From the NCBI GenBank assembly GCA_902774185.1, contig CACYHE010000010.1, positions 52,962-116,961 of the forward strand: 64,000 bases of DNA, read 5' to 3'. Both the position numbers and the translations under genes were made by a program. Source of the DNA: an uncultured Bacteroidales bacterium (lineage in GTDB: Bacteria > Bacteroidota > Bacteroidia > Bacteroidales > Paludibacteraceae). The notes beneath the pieces were generated by a model that was given only the letters and a program-made list of their open reading frames with translations, ran no database searches and had not been told where the DNA came from. Position 1 is the first letter of the stretch. Each line of letters opens with the position of its first letter. Below, piece by piece: positions 55,481 through 62,890 of the stretch.

Positions 55481-56665
55481 ATGGCGAAATTATTGATCAT
55501 AGATGACGAACGCGGTATTCGAAACACCTTGCGTGAGATTTTGGCAGACGAAGGATACGAAGTAGAAGTAGCTGAAAACGGCAAACAAGGTTTGGAAATG
55601 GCGTGCGCCAAGGCGTACGACCTCATCTTCTCGGATATCAAAATGCCGGAGATGGACGGGTTGGAAGTGCTTAAAGCACTTAAAAATGGTGAAAATGATG
55701 AAAATGGTGACGCTACGCTTAATGGTGAATGTCCGATTGTAATGATCACGGGTCATGGAGATGTAGAAACCGCCGTACAGGCGCTCAAACTGGGTGCGTA
55801 CGATTTTCTGCTCAAGCCTTTGGACCTCAACCGGATATTGATCACTACCAAAAATGCCATAGAGTCCAAATCGCTCAAACAGGAGACCAAACAATTACGG
55901 AAGAAGGTTGCCGCCAAGGGGCCGCAGATGATCGGAGAGAGTGCCGCTATCACGCACGTACGCGAAATAATAAATAAGGTGGCTCCGACCGAGGCCAGAG
56001 TACTGATCACCGGTCCGAACGGAACGGGTAAGGAGGTCGTGGCACATCTTATTCACGAGAACTCGGCACGAGCAAACGGTCCTATGGTCGAAGTCAATTG
56101 TGCCGCTATCCCGAGCGAGTTGATTGAATCCGAATTGTTCGGACATATGAAGGGTTCGTTCACAGGCGCCGTAAAAGACCGGGCAGGCAAGTTCGAGCAA
56201 GCCGATGGCGGTACGCTCTTCTTGGATGAGATAGGCGATATGAGTTTGGCAGCACAGACGAAAGTATTGCGGGCGTTGCAAGAATCCGAAATCACGAGAG
56301 TGGGTTCGGACAAGGCAATTAAGGTAAACGTGCGCGTACTGGCTGCAACTAATAAGAACCTGCAGAAAGAGATCGCAGAAGGCAATTTCAGGGAGGACCT
56401 CTTCCATCGCCTGAACGTGATTCCTATTGCGGTACCGGCGCTGAATGAGCGACTCGAAGATATTCCTTTACTCGTGGAGTATTTTACAGGACAGATCTGC
56501 GATGAACAAGGTATTGCCAAAAAGACCTTCGATGCCGGTGCCATCAAAGCGTTGCAATCCAAAGACTGGACCGGAAACATCCGCCAGTTGCGGAATGTGG
56601 TAGAGCGGCTGATCATTTTGGCGGGGAACAAAATAACGAAAGAAGACGTGGAACTATATGCCTGA
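55481..56665 (+). CDS. NtrC-type sigma-54-dependent response regulator with an insert in its receiver domain
   Basis: 394 residues from ATG 55481; ATG 55466 would add only five repeat-derived residues. The receiver domain (1-125) has the DD pair in LLIIDDERGIRN, the phospho-acceptor Asp in LIFSDIKMPEMDG, and the later Lys in FLLKPLDL. Between helix 3 and strand 4 sits KNGENDENGDATLNGE, from an aatggtgaaaatg-like repeat absent in normal receivers. The AAA+ domain (about 140-380) is complete: TGPNGTGKEVVAHLIH (Walker A), the sigma-54 loop MKGSFTGAVKDRAG, and LFLDEIGDMSL. The C-terminal Fis-type helix is missing or very short. It should activate sigma-54 promoters. Confidence 0.9.
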   Translation: MAKLLIIDDERGIRNTLREILADEGYEVEVAENGKQGLEMACAKAYDLIFSDIKMPEMDGLEVLKALKNGENDENGDATLNGECPIVMITGHGDVETAVQALKLGAYDFLLKPLDLNRILITTKNAIESKSLKQETKQLRKKVAAKGPQMIGESAAITHVREIINKVAPTEARVLITGPNGTGKEVVAHLIHENSARANGPMVEVNCAAIPSELIESELFGHMKGSFTGAVKDRAGKFEQADGGTLFLDEIGDMSLAAQTKVLRALQESEITRVGSDKAIKVNVRVLAATNKNLQKEIAEGNFREDLFHRLNVIPIAVPALNERLEDIPLLVEYFTGQICDEQGIAKKTFDAGAIKALQSKDWTGNIRQLRNVVERLIILAGNKITKEDVELYA

Positions 56666-56699
56666 TTTTAATTCTTAATTTTTAATTCTTAATTCTTAA

Positions 56700-57890
56700 T
56701 TGATTTTAACTCTGTTAAATATATTAAATTACCGCAATATACGCGAAGCGAGTTTGGAGTTTAGCGACAAACTCAATTGTTTCGTGGGGCTGAACGGACA
56801 AGGTAAGACCAACGTGCTGGACGCCATTTATCTGCTGAGTTTTACCAAATCGGCCTTCACCAGTCAGGACAGTTTGAACATCACTCATGGCGAAGAGATG
56901 GCGATGGTTCAAGGGGTGTATAGAGAGGCCTCTCCCCAACCCTCCCCTGAAGGGAAGGGAGATTGGTCCTTCACAATCTCCTGCGGTCTCCGAAAAGGGG
57001 TGAAGAAGCAGTTCCGGAAGGATAAGAAAGATTATCCGCGATTGATAGACCATATAGGTCTAATACCGCTTGTAATGGTTTGCCCGGCTGACCATCAGTT
57101 GATTGAAGAAGGTTCGGATGAGAGACGACGTTTTATGGACGTGGTAATCGGTCAGCAGAACAGGAAATATCTGGATTCGTTAACGCAGTATAACACATTA
57201 CTGAAACAACGAAATGCGCTCTTGAAGCAACTCGCGGACAAATACCCCTCCCCTCTTCAGGGGGAGTCGGAGGGGGCTGCTCTCCTTGAAGTTCTCGAAT
57301 GGCAGATGGTAGAGCCGGCAGAGTATATTTTCAAAGCAAGAACGGATTTCTTCCGCGAGTTCGAGCCGTATTTTCAAGAAGTATATAAGGTCATCAGCGG
57401 ATCAGCCGAAATGCCGGTTTTGGTTTATCAGAGTCAATTGCAAGACCGTGATTTACGCGAAGCGTACGTACGGACGAGACAGCGGGATTTGATACTCGGC
57501 TGGACCAGTCAGGGAATTCATAAAGATGATCTGGAGATGAAGCTTGGCGAGTTCCCATTGAAGCAAGTAGGCAGTCAAGGACAACAACGCACTTTTGTGC
57601 TGGCGATGAAATTGGCACAGGCTTTGTACTTATCCAAATGGTCAAATGACCCAATAAATGACCAAATGGTAAATGACCAAATGGTAAATAGCAGCAAGCC
57701 CATCTTGCTCTTGGACGATATCTTTGACCGGTTGGACAGCGAGCGTGTTGAACGGATAGTAAAGATGATTCAAGGCGATGATTTCGGGCAGATCTTTATC
57801 ACCGACACCGACCGCCAACATCTGACCGACATCCTCAAACCCAACGAGATTGCCAAAATATTCCATGTAGAAAATGGCAAAATTGCGTAA
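56700..57890 (+). CDS. recF: DNA replication and repair protein RecF, with three in-frame repeat insertions
   Basis: 396 residues from TTG 56700; RecF loads RecA at gaps with RecO and RecR. Seen: NILNYRNIREASLEFS, Walker A VGLNGQGKTNVLDAIYLLSF, KQVGSQGQQRTFVLAMKLAQ (signature) and LLLDDIFDRLDSER (Walker B), with FITDTDR at the end. It is longer than typical (about 360-370) because of three segments that carry repeat-like DNA: a CCTCCCCT/AGGGAAGGG palindrome (56927-56966), another C/G-rich one (57243-57280) and a doubled 15-bp unit aatgaccaaatggta (57657-57686). None touches an ATPase motif. It overlaps the next gene by 17 bp. Confidence 0.94.
   Translation: MILTLLNILNYRNIREASLEFSDKLNCFVGLNGQGKTNVLDAIYLLSFTKSAFTSQDSLNITHGEEMAMVQGVYREASPQPSPEGKGDWSFTISCGLRKGVKKQFRKDKKDYPRLIDHIGLIPLVMVCPADHQLIEEGSDERRRFMDVVIGQQNRKYLDSLTQYNTLLKQRNALLKQLADKYPSPLQGESEGAALLEVLEWQMVEPAEYIFKARTDFFREFEPYFQEVYKVISGSAEMPVLVYQSQLQDRDLREAYVRTRQRDLILGWTSQGIHKDDLEMKLGEFPLKQVGSQGQQRTFVLAMKLAQALYLSKWSNDPINDQMVNDQMVNSSKPILLLDDIFDRLDSERVERIVKMIQGDDFGQIFITDTDRQHLTDILKPNEIAKIFHVENGKIA
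56927..56966 (+). repeat. C/G-rich palindromic element inside recF (first)
   Basis: The sequence ccctcccct-ga-agggaaggg forms a stem of about nine pairs with one mismatch, preceded by tctcccca. It is read in frame as EASPQPSPEGKGDW. Elements of this look recur in Bacteroidota genomes, from memory. Confidence 0.75.
57243..57280 (+). repeat. C/G-rich palindromic element inside recF (second)
   Basis: The sequence cccctcccctcttcaggggg followed by agtcggaggggg has complementary C-rich and G-rich arms and is read in frame as YPSPLQGESEGA. It resembles the first element in base make-up and arrangement. Confidence 0.7.
57657..57686 (+). repeat. Doubled 15-bp unit inside recF
   Basis: Two exact copies of aatgaccaaatggta give NDQMV twice in frame. 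Similar aaatggtaaatga words occur between genes at 31325-31348 and 50505-50535. Confidence 0.85.
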
Positions 57891-59112
57891 CATATTGATA
57901 ATATGTCTGTGCTCTGTCAGCGCAGCGGTCTGTACTCTGTCAGCCGAAGGCGGTCCAATGCCCTTCCGCGGCGCATGGATAGCGACGGTCGCGAATATCG
58001 ACTGGCCGACCGAAGAGGCAGTAGGGAATGATTCGCTCCAACAAGCAGAGATGGTTTTCTTGTTGGATTCGTTGGAGAGTTTGGGAATCAATGCCATCAT
58101 TTTTCAAGTTCGTCCGACCGCTGATGCGCTTTATAAGAGTGAGTACGAACCAGTTAGTCATTGGTTAACCGGTACGCAAGGCGGTGCGTTGGAATGGGAT
58201 CCTTTGGAATGGACGATAAATGAGGCGCATAAGCGCAAGATGGAGGTGCACGTCTGGCTGAATCCGTACCGGGTTAATCTCGCGAAGACGGATACATCTA
58301 TGATCTGTGCCGACCATGTGTGGCGCAAACATCGGGAGTGGTTCTGGGAATACAACAAACAGTGGTATTTTGACCCGGGATTAGATGTCACGCGCGATTG
58401 GATCTGTACTATTGTACAGGACATCGTTATGCGTTATGACATCCAAGCCATCCACATGGACGATTATTTCTACCCTTATCCGCAAGGGGGCAAACCGATT
58501 CCGGACGCCAAGACCTTTGCCAAGTACCCGCGTGGTTTTACCGATATCGCTGCATGGCGACGGAATAATATCAATCTGGCAATTCAAGATATCCACCGAA
58601 CCATTCAGGAATGCAATAAAAACGTGCAGTTCGGCATCTCGCCGTTCGGCGTTTGGCGTAATGCGAGTGTCGATTCGACAGGCAGCGCAACGACCGCCGG
58701 TATCACCAATTACGATGACCTTTATGCCGATATCCGTCTCTGGATTCAAAAGGGCTGGATAGACTATGTACTCCCCCAACTCTATTGGGAGATCGGCAAA
58801 AAAGCCGCTGATTATGAAATACTTACACATTGGTGGGCAAATGAGATCAAACGCGCAAACGAACTCAACCCATCAAACAATGTCAAACTATATATAGGCA
58901 TGGCGCCCTATAAACTGGAAGGTGCCTCATCCAAAACGCCTTGGGGTGTCGGCAACGAGATCTCCCGTCAGATGCATCTCAACCGTACCATCCCCGAAAT
59001 CACCGGCGAGTGTTTCTACTCCACCCGCCCCCTCCTCCGCAATCCAAGAGGCGTGTGTGATACAATCAAAGAATTTTATACCGAAGAAGAGTTTTTACTT
59101 CCTTGGGAATAA
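57874..59112 (+). CDS. GHL10-like glycoside hydrolase (YngK family), secreted
   Basis: 412 residues. Signal MAKLRNILIICLCSVSAAV. The family mark FRGAWIATVANIDWPTEEA is followed by GINAIIFQVRPTADALYKS, a VHVWLNPYRVNLA strand, and IQAIHMDDYFYPYP with the Asp-Asp pair probably in the active site. The domain is a TIM barrel of the glycosyl-hydrolase-like family 10 (DUF4015 type), thought to act on cell-wall or surface glycans; substrates are poorly known. It overlaps recF by 17 bp, without a promoter of its own. Confidence 0.88.
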   Translation: MAKLRNILIICLCSVSAAVCTLSAEGGPMPFRGAWIATVANIDWPTEEAVGNDSLQQAEMVFLLDSLESLGINAIIFQVRPTADALYKSEYEPVSHWLTGTQGGALEWDPLEWTINEAHKRKMEVHVWLNPYRVNLAKTDTSMICADHVWRKHREWFWEYNKQWYFDPGLDVTRDWICTIVQDIVMRYDIQAIHMDDYFYPYPQGGKPIPDAKTFAKYPRGFTDIAAWRRNNINLAIQDIHRTIQECNKNVQFGISPFGVWRNASVDSTGSATTAGITNYDDLYADIRLWIQKGWIDYVLPQLYWEIGKKAADYEILTHWWANEIKRANELNPSNNVKLYIGMAPYKLEGASSKTPWGVGNEISRQMHLNRTIPEITGECFYSTRPLLRNPRGVCDTIKEFYTEEEFLLPWE

Positions 59113-59148
59113 AAAATAAAGAAAATTTTGCAAAAAGTGACATATCTC

Positions 59149-59179
59149 TTGCGTATGTCATTTTTTTTGCGTAATTTTG
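59149..59179 (+). promoter_or_regulatory. Promoter of the first small gene pair, with inverted repeat over the start site
   Basis: TTG at 59149-59151, 20 bp, TAATTTTG at 59172-59179, with extended -33 box TTGCGTATGTC. The inverted repeat ATTTTGC-AGC-GCAAAAT spans 59174-59190. A 19-base stretch (taattttgcagcgcaaaat) is identical to that in the promoter at 61384-61414. Confidence 0.85.
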
Positions 59180-59209
59180 CAGCGCAAAATCAAAATATAG
59201 CAAATAGTC

Positions 59210-59467
59210 ATGCCGGAAATTAGTTCATTTTATGGTATTGTTATTTACATGTATATGAGCGAGCACAATCCGCCACATTTTCATGTTAAATACCAAGGAT
59301 ACGAGGCCATCATCACTATTAAGGATGGTGTTGTTACAGGTTCGTTACCCCGCCGCGCTCTACGCTTGGTTTTTGAATGGCTCGACCAGCATCAAGATGA
59401 ACTTTTAGCTAACTGGGAGCGTTTGGGTAAATCAGAAGAGCCTATAAAAATAGATCCATTGCAATAA
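59210..59467 (+). CDS. DUF4160-family small protein, first of a pair
   Basis: 85 residues with the DUF4160 signature: SSFYGIVIYMYMSEHNPPHF, then HVKYQGYEAIITIKDGVVTG, and an acidic-aromatic helix FEWLDQHQDELLANWERL. Genes of this family are commonly followed by DUF2442 genes, as here; the pair is often proposed to be toxin-antitoxin-like, but a function is not established. It has a strong promoter about 30 bp upstream. Confidence 0.85.
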   Translation: MPEISSFYGIVIYMYMSEHNPPHFHVKYQGYEAIITIKDGVVTGSLPRRALRLVFEWLDQHQDELLANWERLGKSEEPIKIDPLQ

Positions 59468-59503
59468 CCAATACACCGTTTGTGGTAAAGAAAGGAGGTT
59501 GTT

Positions 59504-59746
59504 ATGACACCTATTTTGAAAGTTACAAATGCCGATTATGTCTGCGATCACGTTTTACGCTTGTCGTTTAACGATGGAGCTACTAAACTCGTAGACTTTT
59601 GGCCGTTAGCTCAAAAAGGCATTTGCACTAAGTTGCAAGATTTGGAATATTTTCGCAATTACACATTAGATCCGTTTACCGTAGATTGGTCTAATGAAAT
59701 CGGCTTTGCCCCTGAGTATCTCTATGAGATAGGCACAGCCGCATAA
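59504..59746 (+). CDS. DUF2442-family small protein, second of a pair
   Basis: 80 residues, DUF2442 fold: ILKVTNADYVCDHVLRLSFN, DGATKLVDFWPLAQKGICTK and DPFTVDWSNEIGFAPEYLYE. It is preceded by an unusually good Shine-Dalgarno sequence (aaaggagg at 59491-59498, six bases before the ATG), rare for this phylum and in this window. That suggests separate, strong translation, as might be wanted for an antitoxin. The structured RNA begins just after its stop. Confidence 0.85.
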   Translation: MTPILKVTNADYVCDHVLRLSFNDGATKLVDFWPLAQKGICTKLQDLEYFRNYTLDPFTVDWSNEIGFAPEYLYEIGTAA

Positions 59747-59750
59747 ACCT

Positions 59751-59953
59751 TCGTCGCTTGCCGACGTAAAACAGCAAGGACAAGCGCAAGTGTGCGCTAA
59801 TGGATAAAATAAGCGTTTGCTTTATTTGAGGATTCATTCATAACTACCACAACTTGAATACTATCTTTCCGAGAATAATGCAAATTGCTCGCGTTTTTAC
59901 GTGAGCTTTTTGCGTATATTGGAAGATAGTGGGTGTGGTAGCCCGAATGAACC
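59751..59953 (+). ncRNA. Structured RNA element, copy A
   Basis: About 200 nt, homologous to copy B (61942-62140). Predicted parts, 5' to 3': hairpin CGTCG-cttgc-CGACG (59752-59766); hairpin AGCGC/GCGCT (59783-59798); hairpin AAATAAGC/GCTTTATTT (about 59807-59828); then a long arm of nested stems: GGATTCATTC with GAATGAACC, CTACCACA with TGTGGTAG, ACTATCTTTCC with GGAAGATAGT, ATGCAAA with TTTGCGT and GCTCGCG with ACGTGAGC. Several stems have compensatory differences in copy B. A weak CACG/CGTG hairpin follows, then the ATG of the exported protein 100 nt on. Either an mRNA leader or an independent RNA; I do not recognise a named family. Confidence 0.8.
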
Positions 59954-60049
59954 AATATAGATGCAAAAGGTTCACGTTTTTTCGTGTATAGATATACGGA
60001 GGAAACCGAAAATCCGACAAAGAGTAGGTGTATTTAAAAATTAGTTTTT

Positions 60050-61057
60050 ATGAAAATTACAAAATTTATGACGATTGCATTAGCAGCTACTATTTTGGCT
60101 GCTTGCGGTGGGAAACAATCTTCGGCTACAGAAGGCTCAGAAGATCAAGCTAAGGAGACTAAACAAGATGCCTCTAAAGCAAAAAAGCAGGAAGGAGTTT
60201 TAAAAGGAGTCTTCTCTATTAGCGCTTCTAAAAAAGTGCATTTCTCACAAGGAAATTTGCAATATCTACCTGCTACAAAAAAGTGGCAACTTGCGAAAAA
60301 TCAATATGACTATATTGGTTTGAGCAATTCTGATATTAGCGCAGATTATGACGGTTGGATTGATCTCTTTGGATGGGGTACATCTGGGTGGAACAACGGA
60401 GGAAATGCTTATCAACCAACATCAACAGGGAGTACACCTATGTCTTATGGAGAATATTATTATGGTCATGGCGCTAATGATATAACTGGAGAATATGCGA
60501 ACGCGGATTGGGGTGTGTTCAATGCTATTTCGAATGGTGGAAATGAACCTAATTTATGGAGAACATTAACCGCAAAAGAATGGGAATATCTTCTGTTTAA
60601 GCGTCCGAATGCTTTGCAATTATTAGCTTTAGGCACTATTGGTGGAGTGAATGGATTATTCATCTTACCTGATGATTTTGAGGCTGAAGATGTATTCTAC
60701 ACGCTTGGAGACCGTGATTATTCTTACGGTTCGCTTGAATTTGATGGTAAATGTTTCTACAACAAATATTCGGATTATTGGAGTTCGTTCCAAAAAGCAG
60801 ATATGAAAGATTTGGATGCTCTTGGTGTCGTATTTTTACCAGCTGCAGGTGACCGCATAGGAAAATCAATTTGCAGCATAAACAAATTTGGCTATTATTG
60901 GACAACGACAAAAGGAAAGGTAGCATGGAACTACTCTGTAAATAGCACCTATAGTGCAGCAGCAATAAGATTCTCTGGAGAGGGTGTCTCATTAATATAT
61001 GGAGGAGAAAGAAGTGATGGTTACTCAGTTCGACTTGTACAAGATATTATTGAATAA
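60050..61057 (+). CDS. Surface lipoprotein with a FISUMP-like C-terminal domain
   Basis: 335 residues. Signal MKITKFMTIALAATILAACGG with lipobox Cys 19; a charged linker (about 21-55) follows. The main domain starts FSISASKKVHFSQGNLQYLP and has NQYDYIGLSNSDIS, WIDLFGWGTSGW, WEYLLFKRPNALQL and a closing YYWTTT and GYSVRLVQD. This pattern occurs in Bacteroidales and Fibrobacter surface proteins of the FISUMP type, of unknown function. It lies between RNA copy A and a GAAA-loop terminator. Codon use is more A/T-rich than in the envelope genes to the left, as in the rest of this accessory stretch. Confidence 0.8.
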   Translation: MKITKFMTIALAATILAACGGKQSSATEGSEDQAKETKQDASKAKKQEGVLKGVFSISASKKVHFSQGNLQYLPATKKWQLAKNQYDYIGLSNSDISADYDGWIDLFGWGTSGWNNGGNAYQPTSTGSTPMSYGEYYYGHGANDITGEYANADWGVFNAISNGGNEPNLWRTLTAKEWEYLLFKRPNALQLLALGTIGGVNGLFILPDDFEAEDVFYTLGDRDYSYGSLEFDGKCFYNKYSDYWSSFQKADMKDLDALGVVFLPAAGDRIGKSICSINKFGYYWTTTKGKVAWNYSVNSTYSAAAIRFSGEGVSLIYGGERSDGYSVRLVQDIIE

Positions 61058-61096
61058 TCCATAGTGTTTTGTAAAATTTCAAAAAGAATAAACGAC

Positions 61097-61126
61097 AAGC
61101 GGCGGCAGAAATGTCGCTGCTTTTTT
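61097..61126 (+). terminator. Terminator after the FISUMP-like lipoprotein gene
   Basis: An 11-bp stem (AAGCGGCGGCA with TGTCGCTGCTT, two G-U pairs) capped by a GAAA loop and followed by a T run. It matches the terminator at 62861-62890; one G-U pair here is an A-U pair there. Confidence 0.92.
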
Positions 61127-61192
61127 ATATACTCAGAGCCTAATTTAGGAGAATAGAGAAAGCATGTCTCCAGCGTACTGGAAGCTATCAAA

Positions 61193-61236
61193 ACCGACAG
61201 TCAGCCGACGGTCAACCGACGGTCAACCGACAGTCA
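61193..61236. repeat. 11-bp tandem repeat, four units
   Basis: Four adjacent 11-bp units, accgacagtca or (a/g)ccgacggtca. They lie in the 387-bp gap between the first terminator and ATG 61445. The rest of that gap holds a very AT-rich stretch (61285-61325) and a promoter; I see no gene in it. Confidence 0.9.
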
Positions 61237-61383
61237 ATAGTAACGTCAGGCATCTGTCAGAATAAAACAACAAAATTTATGCATTTTTATACTATATTAT
61301 ATATTTATATATAATATACTTTGTTTGCGAAACTTTAACCGCAAAAAAAACAAAAGCACGAACTAACTTTTTTTTCAAAATAC

Positions 61384-61414
61384 TTGCATATATCAAAAAA
61401 AAGCAGTAATTTTG
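61384..61414 (+). promoter_or_regulatory. Promoter of the second small gene pair, with inverted repeat over the start site
   Basis: TTG at 61384-61386, 20 bp, TAATTTTG at 61407-61414. The inverted repeat ATTTTGC-AGC-GCAAAAT spans 61409-61425. It excludes a TTG start at 61412 for the next gene. Confidence 0.86.
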
Positions 61415-61444
61415 CAGCGCAAAATGTGTGAAAGGATACAAATT

Positions 61445-61618
61445 ATGAGACCTTCAGTTATACCCAATACCGGTTACATGCCGAATTACGACCTTGGAAT
61501 GAGTGCGTCTTATCCAACGATGCATCTTGCCGAATTGGAGAACAATAGTTTATCCGTTGAGGAATCGGAACAAAGGATTTCTCAAATGATTCATGATTTC
61601 TATCATCCGAAAGCATGA
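61445..61618 (+). CDS. Small protein, possible antitoxin of a two-gene pair
   Basis: 57 residues from ATG 61445, chosen because aaagga at 61431-61436 is a fair ribosome site and earlier starts fall in the promoter or at the transcript start. The body has a short N-terminal region (RPSVIPNTGYMPNYDLGMSA) and an acidic helix (VEESEQRISQMIHDFYH). It overlaps the next gene by four bases (ATGA), the arrangement common to antitoxin-toxin pairs. No family is recognised; the role is inferred from position and size. Confidence 0.6.
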   Translation: MRPSVIPNTGYMPNYDLGMSASYPTMHLAELENNSLSVEESEQRISQMIHDFYHPKA

Positions 61619-61932
61619 TCGTTCGTATAGACAAAAATGTACATGTGCAGATAGCCGAGTTCTATGCTATTTCTATGGCTTTGCACCCAACATTGGATGA
61701 GGTGACCGTAGAAAAGAAAAAGAGTCGTTTATACGAAGCTATTCGTGCCCTCGAAAAATATGCAACGATCTATCCCAACGCTCGCTATAAACAAGCATGG
61801 ATAGACGCTGGCTACAAAGAGTTTATTGCTGAAGATTTTCATTTTGCATATAGGATATACAAGATAGAAGAAACCGGAGAATTAGTGGCATACGTGATTG
61901 ATGCATGTCATAGTTTGCTCTATCATAATTAG
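61615..61932 (+). CDS. Small RelE/ParE-like protein, possible toxin
   Basis: 105 residues. The C-terminal half (EFIAEDFHFAYRIYKIEETG and AYVIDACHSLLYHN) resembles the strands of RelE/ParE-like folds, which read as (F/Y)xF.YR and VxVxDxxHxxxY. The N-terminal helix pair (LYEAIRALEKYATIYPNARY) fits as well. It is coupled by ATGA to a 57-residue partner. The similarity is weak, so the toxin call is tentative. RNA copy B begins nine bases after its stop. Confidence 0.6.
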   Translation: MIVRIDKNVHVQIAEFYAISMALHPTLDEVTVEKKKSRLYEAIRALEKYATIYPNARYKQAWIDAGYKEFIAEDFHFAYRIYKIEETGELVAYVIDACHSLLYHN

Positions 61933-61941
61933 AATAAACAA

Positions 61942-62140
61942 TCGTCGTTTGCCGACGTTAAACAGCAAGGACAAGCGCAAGTGTGCGCTACATGATAAAA
62001 TAAGCGTTTGCTTTATTTGAGGATTCGTTCATACTACCACAACTTGAATTAGTGTTCCGAGAATAATGCGAAACGCTCACGTTTATGACGTGGGCTTTCT
62101 GCATATTTGGACACTATGGGTGTGGTAGCCCGAACGAACC
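61942..62140 (+). ncRNA. Structured RNA element, copy B
   Basis: Homologous to copy A (59751-59953), with long identical stretches such as aaacagcaaggacaagcgca and gataaaataagcgtttgc. Stems match copy A, with changes that keep pairing: the outer stem has GGATTCGTTC/GAACGAACC (A-U to G-C), the middle stem is rebuilt (TAGTGTTCC with GGACACTA), and the tip is GCTCACGT/ACGTGGGC. CTACCACA/TGTGGTAG is unchanged. The downstream gene starts 101 nt after its end, a spacing nearly equal to copy A (96 nt). A leader or mobile RNA role is inferred. Confidence 0.8.
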
Positions 62141-62241
62141 AAAAGCAGTTGGCTCACGTTTTTGTATGTGCATTTAATTCAAACTAAACAATAATCTATT
62201 AAAACCGACGAGGCGATGGGATATAACCGCCGAAAAAGAAA

Positions 62242-62838
62242 ATGAAAAAAATATTTATCTTACTTTTTGCTATTGGAGTTTGTGGAAATTTGTTCTCCGA
62301 AGAAAAAATAGGAAGTTATGCTATGAGTTATTTTGACGGCAGATCCTTTGAAATCCAAGCATCAGAACCCAAAAACAACAAGTTCAATTTGTATATTCAA
62401 GTTGGTGGAGAGCACAAATCAGACAGAGTGATGCTAAATATTGAGAGTAAAGACCTATTAGCTTTTAAAGATGCATTAACACAAATTCGAGACAAATTCT
62501 TAGAGTGGAAAAAGACGGCTATTGAAAACAACGTTAAAGATATAACAAAAGATTTTCCAATATCATTTCCACGAGTTACTATTGCATGGTATGGGTCTAA
62601 ATGGTGGTTTGCATTCAATCAACGTATTGAACCGACATTTTTTGTGTTTAAAGACGGAACATGTGCAATGGTAGTTTATACAAAAGCAAAGTCGTCCAAT
62701 AATGAATATATTGATCAAGAAGTATATTGGGTATTACAAGAAGAAAGTGAATTTAATGATATTATTCGTTTTCTTGACGAAAACGTCATAATAGAGCATT
62801 TTAAAGCAAAATCTTCACAAACAGACTTATTCAATTAA
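62242..62838 (+). CDS. Exported protein of unknown function behind RNA copy B
   Basis: 198 residues with a signal sequence (MKKIFILLFAIGVCGNLFS); the cysteine at 14 is not in a convincing lipobox. The mature part has strands (YAMSYFDGRSFEIQASEP; FNLYIQVGGEHKSDRVMLNI), a helix with many charges (ALTQIRDKFLEWKKTAIENN), and a beta region (RVTIAWYGSKWWFAFNQ). I know no family. It is unrelated to the lipoprotein behind RNA copy A, yet is framed by the same RNA and terminator. Confidence 0.75.
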   Translation: MKKIFILLFAIGVCGNLFSEEKIGSYAMSYFDGRSFEIQASEPKNNKFNLYIQVGGEHKSDRVMLNIESKDLLAFKDALTQIRDKFLEWKKTAIENNVKDITKDFPISFPRVTIAWYGSKWWFAFNQRIEPTFFVFKDGTCAMVVYTKAKSSNNEYIDQEVYWVLQEESEFNDIIRFLDENVIIEHFKAKSSQTDLFN

Positions 62839-62860
62839 TTATTATAGGCATAGTAATGCA

Positions 62861-62890
62861 AAGCAGCGGCAGAAATGTCGCTGCTTTTTT
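62861..62890 (+). terminator. Terminator after the second exported-protein gene
   Basis: An 11-bp stem (AAGCAGCGGCA with TGTCGCTGCTT) with GAAA loop and a T run. It is a near copy of 61097-61126 with a pairing-preserving change. A separate perfect palindrome GCCGATT-act-AATCGGC follows at 62894-62910. Confidence 0.92.

Noticed and set aside
61412-61445. A TTG start at 61412 for the first small gene of the second pair
   Set aside because: It lies within the -7 box; ATG 61445 has a fair ribosome site.
59751-62140. Integron attC sites as an explanation for the paired RNA-like elements
   Set aside because: The conserved core sites (RYYYAAC and GTTRRRY) are not found at the ends, and no integrase is in the window.
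59751-62140. A retron or diversity-generating element
   Set aside because: No reverse transcriptase gene or template repeat pair is present.
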